Positions 26,109 through 37,963 of a DNA stretch of 64,000 nucleotides are shown piece after piece. The number at the start of each line of letters is the position of its first letter. Within the stretch, counting starts at the first letter, position 1. Source of the DNA: Chaetorhynchus papuensis (Eukaryota; Chordata; Aves; Passeriformes; Rhipiduridae); NCBI GenBank assembly GCA_013396525.1, contig VWYX01000341.1, forward strand, positions 198,311-262,310. Direction: 5' to 3'. The position numbers and the translations under genes are program-made. The notes under the pieces were generated by a model, which searched no databases, was not told the DNA's origin, and worked only from the letters and a program-made list of their open reading frames with translations.

Positions 26109-29100
26109 GTATGTTTGCAGGCACTTCCCATGGGCTAGTAGATATGGTAAGGAATCTAATTAACACATAGTAACAAACACTTTGCATACTTATCAGCACC
26201 TCAACTTTTTGTGGTGGTCATACTGAATGGAAGGAAACCAGCAACTGGTAGACATTTCCCTAAAGCGGAGAAAGGAACAGGAAGAGATCATTCCTGACAT
26301 ACAATGCTGAATACCTGAATTCTTCCGTTATTTTAAAATTTCTGGTAATATAAGATGCCAGATGGTCTTCTCTAGGTACTGAAGTCATGTTTTGTGTTTA
26401 ACATGCACAGTGTTAGACTGGAAATGCCAGCTCTGCCATGCAGCACTTTAATTAAATCCAAGAAGGAAATTATGGTAGGGGGTCTGGCAGCCTTGGGAGA
26501 GTGCTCGTTTCTCTTCTTTTCTTGCTTTCTTTGTGACCACCGGTTAGGATTACAGCATTTTTTTCCATGTACAAAACAAATGAAAGTCATATAGTGAAGT
26601 CTTTATATAAAGCTAAACGGAGCACTGTAGCTTTTAAATATTGTCAGCTCAGAAGAGCTGTAAAGTAATGATTCAGAGATGAAAAGAGGTAGAACCACAC
26701 CAGTTGCTTGATTTCTTTAGTTCCTTTCTTCAGAGCTTTAATTCTTTGCTTCACAAGCTGCACTCAACCTGCTGCTTTGGACTTGTTTTTTTTTTCTTAA
26801 ACTGCCCCCTTGTTATGTAATGCTAAAAATCAGCCCTAGATTGTTTTTCTTGGCAATGCCATTCCAGTCATAAGACTGGTTTATGTCTTTAGGAAAAAAA
26901 AAAAAAAGAAAGGGAATGGAAAAGCTTGGCAGAGACTGCAGAAATCTGAAACATATTAGACAAAGTAAAGGTTCAGAAAAAACCAGTCACTTGCCTGCCT
27001 TGTAACAGTAACTCTCTTTATAAGGCAGTTTATAGCTAAGCACGAAAGCGGGGAGGAGGAGACGCAAAGCCTGTTTCATAAGCTGTCGCAAAACCATGCA
27101 CGTAGCCAAATCTGGTCCTGGCATGGCTCTTCCGCAAGAGTGGAATGCCTGCACTTCGAGTAAGACAGCGTGAGGTGCTGGGCTTTTTGGCTTCCTTAAC
27201 TTTAAAAATTTCTCTGTAAGATCCAAAGGAAACATGTATTTTTTAAAAAGAAAGAAAAAGCAACTGGTTTTATTGGCAATAATGAGACAATAATGAGACA
27301 ACACTGCCACTTTTGGGTTGGTTTTTTTTTTTTATGGCTGTTGGCCTCATCAAGTTTGCAGCACTCTGTGCTGTTCTTCTCCAGTTCTGTCACTCTCCAG
27401 CACTGCAAGTGTACCCTGCTTCACAAAACTACTCAGTGCCCACATGCTGCAGTGGCTTCATCACCTTCTCTTTCTGATTTCATTCTGGTCTGTCCAGTAC
27501 CACTACTTTCCCTCCTTCTCAGTGCCAAGAGTTTGGTGCTTCCTGTCTAACATACGACCATGAACATGGTGCAGCAGTGGTCTAGAATAATTGTAGTCCC
27601 TGAAATGAAGTACTAACCTTTACCAACCATAACACTGCCCCTCTTCTAAATAAATGAGGCACCTGAGCCTCTCCTGGCTGTTTTCATTGGGTTATTCTGC
27701 AGCACAGGGCCTTTCTGCGGGAGCATTTCCACAGTGTTTTGTTAGGAAGCTATGTGTCCAACAAAAGCAAGAGGGATTTTAAAGAGGAAATCTTGTGTTG
27801 GTCAAACTGCGCTTATGTCTGTTTAGATGGTGGGCTGGTGGGATGTTGCACTGGACGTTTAACTGTGACCTTTGGCAGGAAGGAACCTGAAGCAAAGTGC
27901 TCAGTAGGACTGGAATGTCCGGAGGACATAGTTCTTCATAAACAAACAAACAAACCAAGTGTCTTCTTTGGAAACCCTGCTGTCTTTCTGCTGAGCTTAG
28001 AGACTTCAGTATAAAGAGGGATTTAGATCCATACAGTGGGGGAGTTCAGAATGATGCAGCAAATTTCTCCCTTGTTTGCTCCAATGAAAGCTGACTGTCC
28101 TCCTGCTGAAAGGAGAACTAAGGGGGCCTATGGCTCTGCACAGCTGCATGGGAACAACTCTGAGGATAAAACTAACATGTCAGTCTGCAAAAACCCTTCT
28201 GCACCTGCAGGTGAAAAATAAACAAGTCATTTAGTCTATCAGTATGTGCTGAATTGCCTGTGGAAAGCACTGAAAGCTTCAGAGGACACCAAACAATCTC
28301 CGTAGTTCTTTCAAAGGCTCCTTGGAGTTTGCCAGGTTAGATTCTTGATCTCACTAACATTCCTCACTGAACTCGTTGCTGCATTTCACAGCTAAACCAG
28401 CTTGGGGCCTGGACTGGAGCACAAGGGCAGCCCACAGGGACAGAACAGTGCCAGGCTTTCTAGCGTTCGGGTTTGTTGTCTGAAGAGTCCTTGTGCTCTT
28501 CCGAGCAACCTCTGCCTCTCCCCACTGCTTTCTCAAATAATGTAAGAATACTCTGAGATCACGTGTCATGAATCTGCACGGGGCTGATCTAACCCCTATG
28601 TGTTCTGTGATCCTGCAGTGCATTCTGAGAACGGCCCAAGCCTATTTCAGGAAACTGCAAAGGAAACAAGGAGATAAGATATTTCTCCTCCATGAGCACA
28701 AACAGTCCTGGTTGACCATGGCAGCACCCTGCACAGGCTGCCAGAAGCAAGGAGACTTTCCTTGGTTTGTTGCTTATCTGTAAAATGAGTCTGTGGGGGG
28801 AAATGTGATAGTCCCAAGAGGAAAGAAGTGGGGTAGGATTAATTTAGTTTAATTTTAGACAGACTAAGATGAGGTGTTGAGTCTTTCCTGCTCTCTTGAT
28901 TGTCAGTGGATAGAGAGAGGAACCACCGAAGTGTAATTCAGCCCACAAGTTGTAGACAGCTATTTTAGGATGGGCTGAGTTGCTCTGGAGGTGTCTGTTC
29001 TTGGCATTTGACTAGAGAGAATGCCTAATTCCTGTGACTTGCCTATGTTTTAGGTAGCTGAAGGTTAGGCAAAGTGTGACTCCCAGCTCTTGGTATCTAG

Positions 29101-32069
29101 TGCAACCTCGCATGGGAGGGATAGAGGGAGGAACATCATGAACAATATTACAGAGTGAAGTCGTTTAAGCAGCAGGAACCACCAGAGGATTTGCCTGTGC
29201 ATTTCTGAGGCAGTATGGGGGCTGCTAAGGGGAATGCTGACACAGATGGAAATAGAGCAACACTAGCAGACATCACCATGTCATGCTTGCTAATACTTTG
29301 TTCCCTGTTATTATGCTTCCAAAAATACACATTTGTGGGGACAGGAGAACTCCGAGGGTAGCAGTTAGGAGAGAGGCTAGCTTTATGGTTGGGTTTCTTC
29401 TGACTGGTCTAACAGCACTTCAAAGACACTTTGTGTATCCAAAAATAATGCTCAAGGTATTGTTTTATTTGTTTTGACAGCGGGCATCTGTAGAAGATTC
29501 CCCCTTGCCAAATTTCTTTTTCCTTCCAAGGGAACCAAGGTCCTGTCTGCCCCAGCACAGGTTCAGCCAGTGTGGCAGTGGCTGCCATCGATGTGGGTCA
29601 CTGAGGGCTGAGTGGAAGAGCTTTTTGAGAGGCTGAGCGTGCTTCCTTTAGCAGCCCTGACAGTGGTGTCCCTGATGGTAATGTGAACAGGAAATCAGGT
29701 CCAGCAGCTGTAAAACAAGGCCCAGTTCAGCATGCCTGGCTGCTTCATGGGCAGTCATGTTGGGCTTGGTGGCTCAGAAGATGCACAAAGTGATGGCTGT
29801 AACAGTCCTGCAGGAAGGGCCTGAGCAGCTTCCCAGAGGAATGATTAGTGTAGCTCGTAGCCCTGTGGGCAAGAGGAAGAAAGGACTCCAAGTGTGCCTG
29901 CCCACGTGCAGACCCTGTAACACAGATACTTAATTAGTCCAACATGACTGGGAGCTCAGCACTGCGAGCAACAGATCCCTTGCACTGCCATGCACAGTGT
30001 GCAGCTCTCTGCAGTGTTGATAATGCACTGCCTGGAGGGACTGCCCCAGCTGTTATCTTAGCTAGTCTTATCTGCTTAGATACTGTTATCCGAGCTTCTT
30101 GGTGTGACACCCACTAGGATGGGGTCTGAACACGTGACCTTTATTCTATGTGCCTTTCCTCACAGTACCCTTGGGAGGCAAGAAACAAAAGTGTGCTGAG
30201 GGCTAAATAACTCATCCAAGGACAGACTGGATTCTTGTGCCAGAATCTAGATCTCAGGCTATGTTCACTGGATTGGAAAATCTGAGTAGGTCATCCAATA
30301 CCAAGAAAATTGCAGGGATAAAGCAGAGATTAGGTAAAATTCACTTCTTCCATATCCATTGAAAGACTTTGGCCACTTACGGACACAGTGTCATATTTCA
30401 AGCATGATCTATGAGTTTTTGTTGATACACTGTGATTAATTCAAAAAAGTAATCGCCTTGCCTATTAGCTGGGTGTAGAAGAAAGGCTGGAAAATGCAAA
30501 CTCTTTAGTGTGTCTTTTACTGTACCCAGCAATGCTGTTACTGAGTTGTGACACTGTTGCAAGATCATGCTGATTAAGGGAATCTATCTAAGGAGAAAAA
30601 AAATCACCTGGTTGACATTCTGTGGATGCTCCAAAGGTAATTTAGCCTCTCAGCATAGCAGAATTAGTAGTAGTTTTTTGTGGTTTTCTAGGAAGTATTT
30701 GGGCCTAGCATAAAACCTGTTAAATTAACATGTTCTTTCAGAAAGAAAAAGATTTGTTGTTTTTAAAGGAGGTGGGGGAATGATGAAATACCCTAGGGGT
30801 AATAGGGGGCTTCAAGAAATAGAATGCAGCCTGGAGAAGAATACTACAGCTTAGGTGACACAGAGGCAAGGATTTATAGCTCTGGGATTGTTTGGGATTT
30901 TTTAGTCCTCTTTTGCCTCACATTAATATTTGCTGCTAAACTGAATGTGAATGTGCTGTCTATCAGTAAAGCTGAGAGGGAAAAGGATAGGCTGGGAAAT
31001 GCCAGGAAACTGATTCTCTCTGACTTCTATTGTTTCTTCTTTAACTTCTAAATATTGGTCATTCATGGAGTTGGCAGGGAAAAAAGAATGACTGAATGCT
31101 TTGAAAAGACAAACAAATTTTAAAGATTAAATTCTCAGGGAAATAATCCTCTGTGTTTCAAAAATAGGATATGTTTAATGGGTCCAATGTACACATGCAG
31201 TGGTTGTTTCATTGCTATGCAAAGACTTCATTATGCTGCTGACAGGTGGGCATGAGTTTCTCTAAATTGCAGCAGTAAGGCCAGGTCAGACGGGGACATG
31301 TGCTAATTTCTGACTGAATCCAACTGCCAGTGCATCTGTGGGCTCATGTTTCGATTAAACTGAGCTGGAAGAAAGATTATGAAGAAGGAGGAGGAGCGCA
31401 GAGGAATTATGTATACATGATATTTTCTTTATGGCGCCCATCAGTATGGGACTAATTTTAGAAGATGGTGTAGAATTCAATGTCTGCATTCATTGAGCTA
31501 GAGACACATTAAGTCCTTGCTGAGGTCAGCAGGAGTAGTGTGTGCTACGCGTTTGAGGAGGAGGTGTCTGGCTTGATGACTTAGATCGAGCGCCAAAGGT
31601 TTGAAACTCTTACAGCAGCAACACTGGAAAATAGGGTGATTGTTTAAAAGAAAAACCCCTTAGTTTGGAAGGAACTGTGTAAATCGCATAGAGGAGAAAG
31701 ATTCCAAGCTTGAACTAATTTTATTTCTCTCTAATTATGACCTTTATAAGGGAAAAAATTTTTCAGGATGTTGGCAGAACTTGCAGCATTGGCACTTTGT
31801 TCACTCAGTGCCACTGGAACTAACACGAATGGGAAAAACTGGTCTCTGTGCTGAATTGCAATGGCTCGTTAGCAGGTGGCTTTTCTGCTTTACCAGCAGA
31901 TCTGGTGGGGAGACTTCCATGAGTCCAGCCAGTGTCATTATTCCTTCACTCTTGTAAAAACCAGAAAATTTATTGCTTACCACCACAAACTAGGAATGTA
32001 GATTGTAAAGAACCTTAAGTGAAATTTGTCCTCTGAAGGTGACTTAAAGCATTTTTATTCTTTCTCTAG
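26109..32069 (+). other. TIMP3: TIMP3 intron 2 (6.0 kb)
   Basis: Bounded by GTATGT and TTTCTCTAG. It contains a run of A residues near 26893-26906, a small CpG-dense block at 27041-27171, and a possible old MIR-like relic near 30150-30260. Nothing in it looks like a further exon or RNA gene. Confidence 0.85.
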
Positions 32070-32181
32070 ATGTACAGGGGCTTCCAGATAATGCCACACG
32101 TTCAGTACATCTACACAGAAGCCTCTGAGAGTCTTTGCGGAGTCAAGCTGGAGGTCAACAAGTACCAATATCTGATTACAG
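32070..32181 (+). CDS. TIMP3: TIMP3 coding exon 3
   Basis: This 112-nt exon encodes residues 70-106 and the first base of Gly107, from MYRGFQIMPHVQYIYTEA through SESLCGVKLEVNKYQYLIT. Cys92 is the partner of the N-terminal Cys25 in the TIMP disulphide pattern, and the ESLCG loop touches the protease together with the CTCVP strand. Lys100 matches mature Lys76, another reported matrix-binding residue. Acceptor TCTCTAG and donor GTAAAG are both present; the exon leaves phase 1. Confidence 0.97.
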
Positions 32182-32873
32182 GTAAAGGACCGTGTACTTC
32201 TCCAAAAGCAAAGCCTTTTCTGTTTTATACATGCACCTGTTAAGGACATGGGCAGTGGGGCGGACAGCTCTGTACACAATTTCCTAAGTGTTAAGATGGC
32301 CAACAGTATTCTGGTGTTCAGTACTCTACAATGCTGAGAGTCATTTCACTCCCTAGATGTCCCTGTCTTTCCTAAAGTGTATCTTACATACCCAGGTGTG
32401 CTGTGAGAAGTGTGCTGTGTGTGTCCATGGCTCTCAGTTTATACCTGAGCTGGCATGTCTGTCACAGGGAACTGGGTGCTACTGGGCTGTGTCAGAAATG
32501 GAAGATTGTTTTTGGAATGAGCTGGAGAAATGCAGGCTGCTGAGATGGGGGGATGCAGGGGGATGGACATGTGGCAGTTACCAAGTCTTGTTTGTAGTGA
32601 AGCTGTCAGTTCATTTCCTCTGCTGTTAAGAGGAGCTTGACAGCATTACTAACCTGCATGTTGCTGGTAGTGCTTAGAGCCAGCACAACACTCCTGACTT
32701 TCAGAAGTGCTGTTATCTTGCTGGCCAGAGATTCTCAAACCAGTTTATAAAAAGAAAACATTTGCTGAACAGTGGCTGAAGCCAAACATATTGAGAGCAT
32801 TAGCAATCTCAGGAAACGAGAGAAGTGCTTGAGCTGAGAAGTGCTAACTTGTGACCATGTGTCTGTTTTCAAG
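32182..32873 (+). other. TIMP3: TIMP3 intron 3
   Basis: A 692-bp intron bounded by GTAAAG and TTTTCAAG. I see no repeat or other feature in it. Confidence 0.95.
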
Positions 32874-32995
32874 GCCGGGTGTACGAGGGGAAGGTTTACA
32901 CTGGCCTGTGCAACTGGTATGAGAAATGGGACCGGCTGACTCTGTCCCAGCGCAAAGGGCTGAACCATCGTTATCACCTGGGCTGTGGCTGCAAG
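32874..32995 (+). CDS. TIMP3: TIMP3 coding exon 4
   Basis: This 122-nt exon completes Gly107 and runs to Lys147, including GRVYEGKVYTGLCNWYEKW and LSQRKGLNHRYHLGCGCK. Cys119 pairs with Cys27 and Cys144 with Cys37, closing the N-terminal inhibitory domain. Cys146 begins the C-terminal domain. The exon therefore ends at the domain border, and GCGC with this spacing is a TIMP signature. The acceptor is TTTTCAAG and the donor is GTATGT, phase 0. Intron 3 before it is only 692 bp. Confidence 0.97.
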
Positions 32996-33628
32996 GTATG
33001 TGTGTCTCTGAGGTGGCATCAGATATTCAAGCCCAAGAACTCTATCTCCCCTGGCTGGTAATACTCAGTGATGCTGGAGAACAGCCAGGAAGAGAAATGG
33101 AGGACAAAAATTTTTACAGAGAAAAAGTAAAGTTCATTTTTAGTGTTCAGACCAAAGAAGAGACAATCAAATAAAAGTGCTGAGTCTATGCTTTTAATAC
33201 CCTGTTGGAGTTAATTGGGGTTGGGGAAGACTTTCAGAATCCATGCAGAATCATTTGCAGGTGAATGAAATCAGGTACCAAAGGCTTGGCAAGATATGTC
33301 CAGCTTTTTTCCTGTGTAAACATTTTGAGTACTTAAAACCCCACAGCCTGGCTCTGGAACTAAGACTTTTGCACATGGCCTTAGGCCTGCAAAAACATAG
33401 ACATAAGCTCAACTTTTCTGCACCTGAAAAGCCCTTTTGAGTACAGAATTAGCTGTGTGTGTGAAGCTAAGCACATGCTTACGTGCTTACAGAACTGAGG
33501 CTGAAGTTTGGATTAGTAAGCAAGGTTCGAGGGAGTGGAATTTTGAATGACTTGCCTCTGTTAAAAAGACATTTTATATAATGTTGTTTTTACATGTAGC
33601 CTTACCTGATTTCTCTTTCCAATTGCAG
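32996..33628 (+). other. TIMP3: TIMP3 intron 4
   Basis: A 633-bp intron bounded by GTATGT and AATTGCAG. An open frame reads through the exon 4 donor into it for about 60 nt, but the clean GT-AG pair and conserved flanking codons show that it is spliced out. Nothing else is seen. Confidence 0.95.
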
Positions 33629-33826
33629 ATTAGGCCCTGCTACTATTTGCCCTGCTTTGCCACCTCCAAGAATGAGTGCATTTGGACAGACATGCTCTCC
33701 AACTTCGGCCACTCGGGATATCAAGCAAAGCACTATGCCTGCATCCAGAGGGTGGAAGGCTACTGCAGCTGGTACAGAGGATGGGCACCTCCAGACAAAA
33801 CGATAATCAATGCCACAGATCCCTGA
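33629..33826 (+). CDS. TIMP3: TIMP3 coding exon 5: C-terminal domain and stop
   Basis: This exon encodes residues 148-212 and a TGA stop at 33824-33826. It reads IRPCYYLPCFATSKNECIW at the start and ends CSWYRGWAPPDKTIINATDP. Cysteines 151/156, 164/185 and 146/193 form the three C-terminal disulphides expected for the family. The NAT sequon at Asn208 matches the glycosylation site of TIMP3 and helps separate it from TIMP1, 2 and 4. The C-terminal domain adds affinity for hemopexin domains and matrix; in humans, mutations in this part that create an unpaired cysteine cause Sorsby fundus dystrophy. No extra cysteine is seen here. Confidence 0.98.
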   Translation: MRPCYYLPCFATSKNECIWTDMLSNFGHSGYQAKHYACIQRVEGYCSWYRGWAPPDKTIINATDP

Positions 33827-34905
33827 GCAGCTACCCCTTTCCTTATCTCCCCTCTCCCTTACTTGTGGCTGATCTTCCTTTGGACACTAACTCTTACCAG
33901 ATCGTGATGATGACAATGAAATTAGTGCCTATTTTCATGCAAATTCTAGCACTTCGAACACTTAAAAAAGAAAAGGAAAAAAAAAAAGGAAAGAAAAAAG
34001 TCTGTGCTACCTTACTGAATTTGTAATCACCTTTTCCATTTTTTGATACCACTCATTTTGATCAGACAACATTTGGGAGCTTACTTTTGCACACCAGAGG
34101 GATAAATGGGAGGGAAAAAAAGGAAAAAAGAATAAAAAAGATGGAGCTCTTGCTCTCTTACATGTATCATTAGCTGTAGCAATATAATCTCTATTTTTTT
34201 AGGAAAACAAAAATCTAAAAACTACGCCAATTAGGCACTGTATTCTTCTATGCGCTGGCTTCCCATCACCCCTCCTCATGCACTAAGTGCTAAAAAATAC
34301 TTAGACAAATCTATTTCAAGGGAAACAGATTTCATTAATCAAATTAATCAGGCAAATGAAGCAAAATGAAAAGAAACCCAGCCTAAACTCTGGACAAAAT
34401 GACATCCAAAAGAAATCCTCCTCTATAGGAGAGATTGGCAATGTGATTGACTCCAGCAGTGGGAGACTTTACCTGGTATGTCTGACCACATCATCTGGTA
34501 AAAGCATTGTTGACTGACTGTCCTTGCTAATTCAGTCACGGTGTGAAGGCAACAGCACATTTGAAGTTCTGGCTTTCCCCAGAACAAAAGAGAGAGTATT
34601 TAGTATTTTTGTTGTTGTTATTGTTTCAAAAACAAAAACCCCATCCCCTATTTTCAGGGAGGTAAATGCAACTACAGCAGAGCATATGAAGGGTTGTGCC
34701 ATCCTGTTCTGAGCAGCATTGGCCCCTGAAATTTTTGCAGCTTAGCTTCAACACAAAACCACCTTGTGAACACCTTAAACCAAACAGATGCAAATATAAC
34801 AACTGTAAATCAATCACGTGCAAGAGGGAAAGGGGAGACTTGCTAGAACATTTATTGTAAAAAAAAAAAATTGTATTGCCAAAATAGTGTTTTGCTGAAC
34901 TAAGA

Positions 34906-34932
34906 TGTATATACGCATAATGACATAAGCTA
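34906..34932 (+). promoter_or_regulatory. Pumilio element and miR-21 seed match in TIMP3 3' UTR
   Basis: A perfect Pumilio recognition element (TGTATATA, 34906-34913) is followed 11 nt later by an 8-mer complementary to the miR-21 seed (ATAAGCTA, 34925-34932). TIMP3 is an established miR-21 target in mammals. Both sites lie before the proximal poly(A) signal, so all TIMP3 mRNAs ending there or beyond would carry them. Confidence 0.65.
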
Positions 34933-35447
34933 TTTTTGACAGGACGTGGAATTTTTTTGGTGTTATAAACAAAAGAATGGTTTGATTGTGTTTTAAAGAC
35001 AGAAATATTGACATTCCGAGTCGGTGAGTTGCTTTTAAGATATTGAAGCTCCAGTGTATCTGCAGTAGTGGCTACAGTCATTGTTTCCTCTGTAACTCCT
35101 TGCACCACGGTTCCTCCCCTGCAGCTACAATAGCTGCATTTGTTTATATAGTGAAAGGAAGTGTGTGTGTGGGCTAGGCAAGGAAAAGTGGTCTCCTAAT
35201 AACTGTTGTCTGGGATCATAAAATTTTCAGCTGCCCAGAGGATTCCTTCTGTGTCAAGTGCTGTGTTTTCCTCTAGGCCCTGTTAGGCATAGCCCTGTGC
35301 ATGTGCTCATACCATGTCCTGCAGTCATGTGGGAGGAGAAGCCTTACTGTCTTGTGCTTTGCTGTTGACTGGAGAAGTTTTTTTTTTTCATTCTATTTTG
35401 ATTTTTTTATTATTATTAAGAAAACTATAATATAATTTTTCTTATCA

Positions 35448-35453
35448 AATAAA
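35448..35453 (+). terminator. TIMP3: TIMP3 proximal poly(A) signal AATAAA
   Basis: A canonical AATAAA sits in CTTATCAAATAAAAGT, about 1.62 kb after the stop codon, followed by T- and GT-rich sequence. It would produce an mRNA of about 2.5 kb. A second AATAAA at 34131-34136 lies in an A-rich run and looks weaker. Use is inferred from sequence only. Confidence 0.6.
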
Positions 35454-36547
35454 AGTATTTTAAGTTTTAATGATGGTGAAGAAGGGGTGCTGACAAAATG
35501 GGTGGCTGAGTTTTGGATGGGGAGGGCTTGGGCAGGGAGAAGATTGTGCTTAACTTCATTTTTGTATTATTATGATTATTTATCTTAAGTTTCCATATAT
35601 CTTCCGTTCATTCCACTTAGAAAGCAGAGCTGCCACCAGCAGGAAAAAGTTGCTGCAGTGATTCCAGCTTGGGACAATACAGCATTTTACAGTCAGTGAC
35701 CTCAATTACTGGAGGATTGTTTAGAACCTCTTTGCCAAATGGAAAAGAAAGGGTGTCCGAGATGGGCCCTGGTGTGTTTTTACGTTCCTTGTGTGCTACC
35801 AGAGCTCTGCCAGACAGACGTACACCTTCTGAAATGCCCCATTTGCTGAATGACTTGTTGCAGCAAAAAGCTTCATTTCCAGCATGAACTTTAAAGGGCG
35901 TTTTCATAGAGTTGCTGTAAGAGGTGCCTAGGTCTGCTGTGTGTATTTTTTTTCCCAGCAGCTCTAAGTGGCAATTGAAAGTCTGTTGGATTTTCTTGTG
36001 ATTTAGACTTGGAACACTTCTCAGAAGTCCTCTTCCCTGTGACTACTCCTAAATTATGGGTTGGAGATGAGAGGGAGAGTAGGGTGCTTCATGACACCCG
36101 TCACAGGACCAGGTGGTGGTTCAGAACGTTGTTCCTTTTGGCAAAATATGGGTTTGGGCTTTGGGCCCAGTGGAACAATCTCTGTTTGAGTTGTGCATGG
36201 CTGACAAAACCTGTGAGGGTCACTGAAGGCAGAATGGAGCCACCCTCAGTGTTTGCATTGTTTGGAGTTGGCATTGCAGGCTGTGGCCCTCCTCAAGCTC
36301 AAGGTGACTTGGCAAAGCCAGTGTCTCTTTGAGCTGCAGCCACTTCTCACGGCTTTGGAGGGCTAAACGAAAAAGCCCCTCGATGCAGTGAAGTGTTGAT
36401 TTGAATTTTCATTAAACTGCAGCTCTGCGTATTTTACCTGTCACTGATTCATTTAGCTAGCTGAGACATCACAGTATTGCACTCAAATTATTGTGAAAAT
36501 ATTTGCGTTCTAATACTATGAGGACTTCTGTCCCGACGTAGGATATC

Positions 36548-36554
36548 ATGTAGC
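36548..36554 (+). promoter_or_regulatory. miR-221/222 seed match in TIMP3 3' UTR
   Basis: ATGTAGC is complementary to positions 2-8 of miR-221/222, and the next base T also pairs with position 1. TIMP3 is a known target of this microRNA family in mammals. The site lies between the two poly(A) signals, so only the long mRNA would contain it. Confidence 0.5.
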
Positions 36555-37843
36555 TATGTGCTTTGTAAACAAAACAAAACAGCAGATGCATTACCAGAAA
36601 ATGAAGCATATTCCCACTTTATTTTGCAGACGGTAAAATATTTCTGAGGTGCAGACAGCTAGACTGGCAGGGGTGGAGGTTTGGTGGCAAATCTTTGCCC
36701 TTGCTTTGTAAAGAAACTGTTGTTAAGGCTTTTCAAAATGTGGAGCTGAAAGGAGGGGGAAGAATCCAGTGAAAATACATTTCTTTTGGGAAGCTTCTTT
36801 ATTTTGTTTCTGTGCATGCTATCAGGGACATGCATTTCTTGGGCTGAGCTTCAGCGTATGCTTGCATTAAGGACCTGCCTGAAGGCACTCCTGAAGTGGA
36901 AGCCATTACATGGATTGAACAGGCTCTAAATCAGACTCAAAGACTTCTTCCTTTCTGTCTGCTCTCCTTTCTTCTGCCTTGCTAAGTCACTTCTGCCTGC
37001 CAATGGACATGTTCAGGATTACACACACACTCCCTGCCACCATGCTTTAGGAACACCGATATTATTTAAAGTACTTTTAAAAGTGTGGAACTAATTTCTA
37101 GACTGAAGCTGTTCAGTTTCTTATTTATGCATATTTTTTTCCTTACTTGCTGGAGAGTATTTTCCCCTTTAAAGTGACAAAAATACAGAGTGAAGGTTTG
37201 GGAAAGATTAGATACTATGTTCCTTTTCCAAAATGGAGGGGGTGCAGAGCAGGAGATCTGTGCATGGAGTTCCTTGCATAAAGTCCTCTTGTGGGAGGCT
37301 TCCACCTCCCCATTATGGGAAAAAAAGCACCACTTTTAGGTTGAAATTTCCCATGTTTTGAAGAGTTACATGGCCCTTTATATAGGACTATTCTAAAACC
37401 TAAATCTGTCATTGTATCCCATTCATACTTGTCAGAGTGAAATGCTACCTCACAGTGATGGGAAACATACTGTTGTGTTTTTTACAGTAAAGACTGTTGG
37501 AAGTAAAGGCCTCCATGAGAACAAGCCTCCATCCTTGCAGATGTCTCTGAAAATACTCATTTATGGCTTAGAAGGACAGAACAAAATTTAGGGAACTGCA
37601 GGAAGTTTTTGTCTTTTAGAATAAGTGACTTTTGGGGCTACCGATCTTGAGAAAAAGCATAAAAACCCACTAAACATTTGCTGCTGTTTTTCTTGTACTG
37701 GCTTCTCCTTCTCTCTGACACTGTCCTTCCTTCATAGAGCCACTCTGCTGTTCCTGATAGTCGTGGAAACTTGGGTAGAGAACCAAACCCATGTGAAAAA
37801 TCTTATCCAGAAGGAATGTATTTGTTGCTAAATTTTCTAGCAC

Positions 37844-37895
37844 TGTTTACAGTTTTCCTCCATGTTATTTATAAATTTTATATTCAGTGAATGTA
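37844..37895 (+). promoter_or_regulatory. Distal 3' UTR cluster: miR-30, AU-rich element, miR-181
   Basis: Within 52 nt there is a miR-30 8-mer (TGTTTACA, 37844-37851), an AU-rich nonamer (TTATTTATA, 37865-37873) and a miR-181 8-mer (TGAATGTA, 37888-37895). They lie just before the distal poly(A) signal, a usual place for effective sites. TIMP3 has been reported as a miR-181 target in mammals; function in this species is inferred. Confidence 0.5.
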
Positions 37896-37957
37896 TATTG
37901 TCTTTTAAGGTAATGTTGCATAATGTTCACTTTTTATAGTGTCCTTTTATTCTAAAC

Positions 37958-37963
37958 AGTAAA
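37958..37963 (+). terminator. TIMP3: TIMP3 distal poly(A) signal AGTAAA
   Basis: AGTAAA, a common AATAAA variant, is followed after about 8 nt by TTTTATTTCTATCACA and then T-rich DNA. The stretch before it matches my memory of the conserved 3' end of mammalian TIMP3 mRNA. Cleavage is expected near 37975-37985. Confidence 0.6.
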
